Below are positions 56,854-64,000 of a stretch of DNA of 64,000 bases, one piece after another; position 1 is the first letter of the stretch, and every line of letters begins with the position of its first letter. The position numbers and the translations under genes were made by a program. Where the stretch lies: the NCBI GenBank assembly GCA_024516155.1, contig JAJJXM010000031.1:310001-374000 (forward strand). Reading direction: 5' to 3'. Under the pieces are notes generated by a model that was given only the letters and a program-made list of their open reading frames with translations, made no database searches and had not been told where the DNA came from. Source of the stretch: Pyronema omphalodes. Taxonomy: Eukaryota; Ascomycota; Pezizomycetes; Pezizales; Pyronemataceae.

Positions 56854-59800
56854 AGATAACCAGGTAGTTGTAGTTGTAGCCTGGGTCTTGTATAGATCTA
56901 GAGTTTCATAGCATAGATTCATAGATTCATGCATCCATACCCTTTTTGGAGGCTCGTAACTGTAGCCTGTAGGATTTTTACCGGGTGGGGTTTAGGTACG
57001 TATGCTGGGAATATTTATTGAAGGGATAAATAATAAAAGGATATAAAATAAAATAAAATAAAGAAATGGGGTTTTACAACATGTTTATTGAAAATAGGTG
57101 GATGGATGCTGCTGATGATGGTGTTAATGTCATCATGTCATGATATCTTGACATCTTGATATCGTGGATTGATATGACGGAGTAATATCCGCCGTTGTTG
57201 ATATCTGTTGTTGATATGGTATTAAGGGGTATCCCCCTTTCCTCCTCTTTCTCTGTGTATGTTATTATTATCCTTATATTTAATTTGACAGTTACAGTTT
57301 ACGCGCAACTCATATCGTTATAATTTAATATTCTTTCAATTCCCAAAATAAAACAAAAATAGTTTTATCCCTATGGTAGATATATCCTGATCAACAATCC
57401 TTAATCCTCAATTCCAAAAGCACAAAGCACAGGCTATGTACACAGATCACGCAAAACCGACCGGCCTCCGCACAGGACTCAAGTATGTAAGAACCACGTG
57501 TAGGAACAACGTGACATCTAGTATGGCGTATCATCAAAGCATATCTCCCAATCTAATTCCCATTTCCCAATCCCCAATCCCTTTTTTCTTTAGTGCGGAA
57601 AAAAAGGACTCAGTGTAAGTGACAAAAGAAGAAGGTTCCGCATATGGACAACGGATTTTTGAGCTGTTAACACCACCACCACCATCATACATATGTATGT
57701 ACAGTCGACTATAGCAAATTATGCCACCCAGGCCACCAACATATCTAAGACGTCAACGGTCAGAGACGAGCCATGGCCTACCCATCACTACTGTACTGTG
57801 GTCCACTGGTCCTATGGAGCCGCTTTAAGATTATAACTACTGTACATACAACTACTACATATGTACTTACAGGTCAGGCACCACCGCTATTCAGATCTAC
57901 AACTATCTACAACTATCAATGAACTATGTAAAGTAGGATTATGCGTGCCATACCTACAGTTCCCGGAGTTGGAATAGCACTTAATGGGATATGCATACTT
58001 TATAGAATTATGAATTTTATGATGGCAAACCGGTTGGTTGGTGTATGCCTGTACATAGAAGCCATATCTAGTCATTATAGAGATGTATACATCGAGGCAT
58101 ATATCTACTCATCTTCTGTACGTACATCCAGAGCTGAAAGCAACACCCGTAACACCAGCACACCCAAGCAAATCAAAACAAAGAACTCCCGTATGACGAA
58201 GAAATAGATCAGATGTGGTTGGTACAATATGGACAAGTGGCATTACCATTACCATTACATACCCTTTACCTTTACATACAAAGCATGTCTCTCTATGGTG
58301 GCTACCAAAACCTATCTATCTCTCTATCTGTGTCCGTGTCCGTGTCCAACGCTCTAGATCGTATCTTAATCCCTTTAGTTTACTAGTCCATACCGCTCCT
58401 CACCATTTCGATTCCGTTCAACGGTCGCTTGGCAGCTGGGAGCTGGCAGCATGGTAATCTAACAGATGGTAGATATATAACCTTCTCCGTGGATATGGTT
58501 GGTTGACTGCTCACTGGCTTGCTGGCTAGTTGGTTAGTTTAGTTAGCTGGGCAGATGGTTTGATGCTAAACGTTAGGTTTGCAGAATTAAGGACTAAGAG
58601 CTAAGAACTATATTAAGCTAAGCTAATATAGACTAGTTTCATTCTTCAATCTCCATACTTCATTCATGCCCGAGAAAAACGAAAAAGAAAGGCAACGCAA
58701 AGCAAAGCAAAATCAGAGGAAAAAAAAACATATACGCTGCCGGCACAATAACGTTTATCTAATACCAGTTCCGCAGCTCTTTAATGATGAAGCCGAAACC
58801 GTATACCGGGAGGTAATTTATCGAAAGAGAATACAGTATATCTGTATAGCGTTCCGTATAACTACATCATAGACATATGCTAGTCAGTATACCCAGCATA
58901 CCATTTTACCTTAGTTTACTTTAGTTTTGAGCTTTTCATACCACATCAAGGGTTCGAGAGTAGCAGTGGCATATTAGTTTAGCTTAGATTTTTCTTTTCT
59001 TTTCTTTCCTTCTTTCTCTTGCTCTGGCTCTTACTCTGCCTTTTCCTATTTTTCTTTAGCGTCCTTAGCTTAAGAATGGAATATCGTGCCGTTATACTAT
59101 GGTCTTGGCTATTTTTTTATGGACACGTTTTTTTCTTTTTCTTTTTCTTTTTTTGATGGTGATGATGATGATGATATGTAGAAGGCCAGATTGATGAGCT
59201 GCGAGAGGAAATTATGTCGTCAGAGAGGCATATGGTTTTTGACGTTGATGATGATGATAGTGATGAAGATGAAGTGTCATTTCACTTGGCTGCTGTATAA
59301 TATCAATAATTAACGTAAATATTGAATTATAGCGCAATATATTCATTACTCGGATATATGTAGCGCCTGGAATTAAGACTTCGATTGTTTGGAATCCATA
59401 CATAAATATGTAGTGAGCTTATCCTATTGTATTGTTTTTTTTTTAATTACGACGGATTCATAGTAGGTCAAATAACACCTTCTACATATGGAACCAACAT
59501 GGGAAAGAAGTGTTTAAATTTCCTTCTGGTGTCGGGTGTTTGGTGTCGGGTATATGGTGTTGGTGCTGGTGTACCGCGGGGAACTATGGATTAACCTAAC
59601 CGCTCATATGGTGGGAATGAGGGTTATGTCTTGTCTTGTATCTATGTAGCATCATCACATCATATCCAGCGGATCTCAATAAGATCAGGTATACATGTAA
59701 ACAACAACAAGGTGGATTGTTCTTTCTGTTTATCCTGTTTATTCCGATCTTCCTGTTTGTTCTGTTTGCCTTGCTCTTTCTGTTAATCCTATTCGTCTTG

Positions 59801-61782
59801 TTTATTCGGGAATTGATAACCTCTATTGGGCAGTGTGCTCGTAGGAGATATCCCGAACCATAGGGTCCTAGTCCTGGTCCTGATCCAAGAACGTTAATTC
59901 CCTCCGATGTTTAAACTACTTTTGCAATTCACCAGGGGTGGGTTATTTCGACCGCTCTCCCGCGATAGCCTCGCTGTACATATGGTGCGTGGTGGCTTAC
60001 AAGAACTATTATGGCGAGAACCTTTGGGACCTGTCTTGTCTTGTCTTGTCTTGTGGCGTTCGGGAGAGCCGTTTCTTTTTTTTCTGTCAGGCTTGTTTAG
60101 ATACACTAAGGGCCCTAACTTACCACCGCTTAAGCCGTCGTATGTACTTACCTTCGATCCGACGAAAATCGGAGTTGGTCCGTCCGTCGAGATTTCGGCG
60201 GACTGTCGGTCGGGCTTTGATGACTTGGTTAAGTTGGGATAAGGTGGACTTGGATAGTGGATTCTGTTAGGCCACCTTTATGGTTCCCATATGGTTCTCC
60301 TGTGGTTCCCTTTGGTTGCCTTCAACACCGTCTCCTGTCATCTCTAGTAACTATAACCGTCTCTTTTTACTAAAGATTTCTTGACGGACAACACCGTAGA
60401 AAGAAAGAACATTCTGTAAACTATAATCAATAATCTATAACCTATAAATTCCCGAACTAAAAGAATTTCGCCTCTACCTAATTTATGCCTTCTTACCCTG
60501 AGAAAAAAAGATTCGCGATACCGTAAACCAAAATGGAAAAATTATACGCTATGGCACCATACATGGAAATTTTCTTTTTATCTATGATGTCAACCGTGTG
60601 ACGATTCCTGCATGAAAAACCCAAGCTAATGCTAAAGCTAAAGACAACCCTCCCTCCCCCCCAAACGACATCCAGAGAAGCAAGAGAAGTTCAGACTAAA
60701 GCATGGAGCATGGATTGTTTAGTTACATGCAGACATGCCCCCCCCCCTCCCAAAACACACCCCTGTAAAATGCAAGGCATGGGAAACAGAAATTGGAGCT
60801 ATTCCGAACCCTACATAACTTGAGTTTATTATGCCTTGTCTTACCAACTAATGTAGGCTGGTAGGGGTTGATTTCTGATCTAGCAGAAATGCAGGGATTT
60901 AATAGGCACGACAAGGGGATGGGCGGCTTTTGGGAAAGATGAAAGTCTTGGAATAGGGAGCTTATGCCGCTATGGCGCCTATAAATCTATTCAGTGAAAA
61001 TGATTGGACTAGGTAATGGGTAACGGTTAACGTGATTGAAATTCAAAAATAATTGGAATATCTAACCCGAAAGCGAGAATATTGGATGATCACGTATAAT
61101 ATTACGATATTTCTGATGACATGGATAGGAGTTTCATATGTAATTTGTGTAGTAAATCCAACTTTTTTCTTTTTATCTAATGCTGAATATTGAAGAAATA
61201 TTGTGAAGGAAAAAAAAAAACAAAAAATAGTGGGGGGTGGGCGGGGGTGGTGAATGAAATATAATAATATGTATTTCTTGATTTACGGGCTTGATTTACC
61301 ATGGGAATATGTTTTTGTGTGGAGATAGAGATGAGGTGGGGTTGGTATGTAGTGAAGCCTGTGTGGGTTAATTTGGTGGGGTTGTAATTTTTTTCTTCAA
61401 AAAAAAAAGAAAAACATTAGTACCACCAATAATATAAAACTTAGTATATATACATATATATACAGTACGTCTTCGGTCGGAAAACAACTGGTTTATATGG
61501 ATCACTTGAAAAGTTAAATTATAGTTAGTTTGTGGATTAGTGCAGATGGCAGATATAGTAGAAAGTTGAATTGGCGTGGCGGTTGGAACTACTAGTCGCG
61601 CCAAAAAGTCCTATAAAGGCATATGCTATATCCATATCTATCGAATAACGCGTCTATCGCAGGTCGGCTATATATATGGTTATCGAGATATTGGAAATTG
61701 GTATAAGTTGCTAACTATGTAACACTAGTTACGGTTTATTTTTCACTGATAGCTAATATAAAAGTCTATCAACCGTTTATTA
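56854..61782. other. Gene-poor spacer, part 4
   Basis: AT-rich sequence with scattered microsatellites, for example a CTTGT run at about 60031-60052 and GAT repeats near 59155-59175. Many short open frames exist, but none has a domain, a good start context or intron signals, so none is called. Confidence 0.5.
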
Positions 61783-62387
61783 GGGCGTTTCACGCTACGT
61801 TTATCGGGGCCCATTATAGCGCGCTTCGGGAAACTTTTTAAGAAAAATCTGTCGCCATAAACAATGTCAGCGTGAAACCCCCCCGGAATCTTAATTGAAA
61901 GAAATCGCATTCTCGCTGTTTTTCTTAGGCCGCAACATCGCGTCCCCTCGCACCACGACCCAGGAAAAAAATTTTCACTACACACTTGGCGATGCCACGC
62001 GCGCAAAAAAAAACCCACAGAACAACTTTTTGACGAATATTACAGCAAAAAAATGTTTCGTAATCATAGCTGGGCATGCATAGAGGCCAACTTTTATATT
62101 TTATACTTCTTTTTATAATCTTTTTGAATTTTCATATTTTTATTCTTTTCGCTATGAGAGACAGTGGAAGAGCGATGCTAACCCGTATCGTGCTTAGTGC
62201 TCCGTGTAGTGTTAAATGAGCCGTAATAGATAGTCCGAGATTATCTTAAAATGCCATAAGGAGCTCCGGAGCTCCTTTTGCAAAAAGGCTTTTAAGACGA
62301 TAAATGCCGCGCCTAGATCGCCTATTGAACTAGTGATTAAGCTTAATCCAATCGTTAAACAATCCATAACTGAAGCGTGAAACGGCC
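61783..62387. mobile_element. Possible small TIR element flanked by TA (Tc1/mariner-type)
   Basis: The 5' end GGGCGTTTCACGCTACGTTTAT (61783-61804) and the reverse complement of the 3' end (62366-62387) match at 18 of 22 positions, and both sides are bordered by TA. That is the arrangement of a Tc1/mariner-superfamily element of about 605 bp. No transposase is seen; the two minus-strand frames inside are short and unrecognised. Only one copy is visible here and the inverted repeat is short, so this is tentative. Confidence 0.4.
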
Positions 62388-62414
62388 TATTGTACTCTAC
62401 ATCGCCTTGTTCCT

Positions 62415-62415
<1 letters not shown>

Positions 62416-62457
<42 letters not shown>
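62416..62457 (+). repeat. Poly(T) tract, 42 bp
   Basis: An uninterrupted run of 42 T, the longest homopolymer in the window, 28 bp outside the right end of the candidate TA element. It could be the poly(A) end of a minus-strand retro-insertion, but no partner target duplication was found. Confidence 0.9.
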
Positions 62458-64000
62458 CATTGAAAAAGTCCCTTAAAAAGTGAATATCGTAGCATTTTCT
62501 GATACATTCCGCAGCAGGTCATGTGAGTACCAAGAAAAAAAGTATGACGGAAGAAAGCAGAAACTTTCTTTCCCTGCTGTCATAACTGGAATAGGCTGCT
62601 CCCCACCTTAACGCCACCACCCGCGTGCAAAAAAAAAGATTATATACATCTTAATGACATCTTGTTATTGCATCCTGCTCGTTTCCGGGGTTGGGATGGA
62701 ATTTACGGTTGTTTACCGCTGTATGTCCAGGTCTTGCTAGGATACTGACACGTGAGCCTACTTTCTTTCGTCTGATGTAACTCAGTACACTGCATGATGT
62801 CTACGCATGGGATCAAATGGTACCCATTTTGTCCCACCACCGAGCAAAGTAACGTTGAAGCGCTTGGTAAACTTCCGATATTCCCCGACGTATGATATGC
62901 GGGGTGTTTATCGGGGAATTCGGGTGGTTTTGAGAGGTGTTTTTTAACAGGGCTATGTAAAATGGATACTCGTCAACTTTTGATTTGGAAGAGCAAAAAA
63001 CAAAAACGAAAAAAAAACACTGGAAAGGGGGAAACGATCGTGAACATGGATTTCGATTCTCTCCAAGTTTCTCTAAACACCTTCTCATGAGGGAAATTAT
63101 AACTGGTTGGTATTTGGACTGAAAGGTAGGTAATAAATTGGTTATGGATTTCAAGCTCGGTGGAAAATACATACATGTCGCGTCAAAAGAACTTGAAATG
63201 CACAATTTATTGGGTACCGAAGCGGTTGTGTTTTGGATTCGCCCGGACTAAACAAATCATACCGCGATTCGTTGATTCGGGACGCGTTATTCGTGATTTG
63301 TGCGGGCCATCAGATTGATGTACCATATTATGCGTAATCTATTTGATATCTGGGATGTTTATTTTTAACCAACAAACCGCAACGTCAGAAGCATATATGT
63401 AGGTAAAGAATGTTTCTTCCCCATATATGTTTCACACCATACATGCAAGAAGGCGGTGGAAGAGATTCGTCGCCTACAACGTCCCCCGGGAACCCCAGGA
63501 TGTGGAACTTACCGAGTTATTATGCAAGCTTTCTAATGCATCAAATGCAACACGCTTGCGTAACCTCACACACACACATAATGATATCAATACCCATATG
63601 ATATCTAACGTAACATCAACCACACTCAACGGCTATTTCCGGGTTTGATATGGTCATCTTCTTCCACATGTATCCGCGGTATCATATCCGTATGCGCACA
63701 TTGCAAAGCCCCCCATTCGTCGCTGCATATTTTTAAACCTGTCGATATATACAGAGCGTCCATGACTTGTGATATAATTTTCCATGTGTTGCTGGTCAGG
63801 ACGCATCATCGGAATTACGAACCGGGCTATGTATTAAACCCTCTTTTCATAAAGTATCCCAGTACAAACAAACCCATTACCCTGAGCCCCTAAAATTTCC
63901 GATGCAACTGGGAAGGCAGATATATGCATACCTTATGAGACAGTCGGATAAAATTAGCGAAGGAAGCCAGCGCGGCTGCCATGTTTGTGTAACAGAAATG
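62458..64000. other. Right-edge spacer with a possible exon
   Basis: No gene is firmly supported. On the minus strand about 63640-63810, a frame containing NTWKIISQVMDALYISTG reads like protein after an acceptor-like CTGACCAG. An ATG at about 63982 followed by a GTATGC donor at about 63930 could be an upstream exon, but the phases do not agree. A gene continuing past the window edge is possible. Confidence 0.3.

Overview
The window is nuclear DNA of a filamentous ascomycete (Pezizomycotina). The evidence is short GT-AG introns of about 48-65 nt with CTAAC/CTAAT branch sites, a CON7-type C2H2 transcription factor, a CorA-like protein and an F-box protein of fungal type, a fungal-style U3 snoRNA, and a non-LTR retrotransposon with a downstream RNase H domain. 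I cannot fix the class from sequence alone. Long gene-poor spacers rich in simple repeats would suit an early-diverging lineage such as Orbiliomycetes or Pezizomycetes, but that is a guess.

Layout. 1-2567: spacer carrying a 795-bp non-autonomous DNA transposon with 103-bp terminal inverted repeats and a 10-bp target duplication (Mutator-like). 2568-7090 (+): POL1, the catalytic subunit of DNA polymerase alpha, two exons, 1488 aa. 8581-13216 (+): a DEVH-type DExH-box RNA helicase, three exons, 1512 aa. 14368-14925 (-): a small hypothetical ORF. 15182-21224 (+): a complete, apparently intact 6.04-kb LINE with both ORFs open and a 15-bp target-site duplication. 22.5-24.3 kb: a degenerate and an intact tRNA-Val(AAC), plus a coding-like fragment. 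25776-26195 (-): a small SAP-domain protein. 26521-30417 (-): a nine-exon CorA-like magnesium transporter gene with an unusual 568-residue disordered Gln-rich tail that depends on one intron being spliced. 31.1-32.4 kb (+): an F-box pseudogene followed by an intact F-box gene. 32810-33037 (+): U3 snoRNA. 33578-33651 (+): a second, identical tRNA-Val(AAC). 34368-35900 (+): translation initiation factor eIF3 subunit L. 36894-39401 (+): the DEAD-box helicase DBP2 (DDX5/p68 family), nine exons, with a 446-nt intron near the 3' end. 39.4-52.2 kb: a gene-poor spacer full of minisatellites and microsatellites. 52248-54027 (+): a CON7-like zinc-finger transcription factor. 54.0-64.0 kb: a second gene-poor spacer with simple repeats and a possible TA-flanked small DNA transposon.

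Functionally the window is mostly housekeeping information-processing genes: DNA replication priming (POL1), pre-rRNA processing (U3, DBP2), translation (eIF3l, tRNA-Val) and RNA remodelling (two helicases). There is no operon-like organisation. Gene models were built by hand from splice signals and reading phase. For POL1, the DExH helicase, eIF3l, DBP2, CON7 and the CorA-like gene, every exon joins in phase to a single stop, which is the main support for them. The most notable observations are the complete LINE with TAATG-overlapping ORFs, the transposon in the POL1 upstream region, the splice-dependent tail of the CorA-like gene, and the long DBP2 intron at the position known for autoregulation in yeast.
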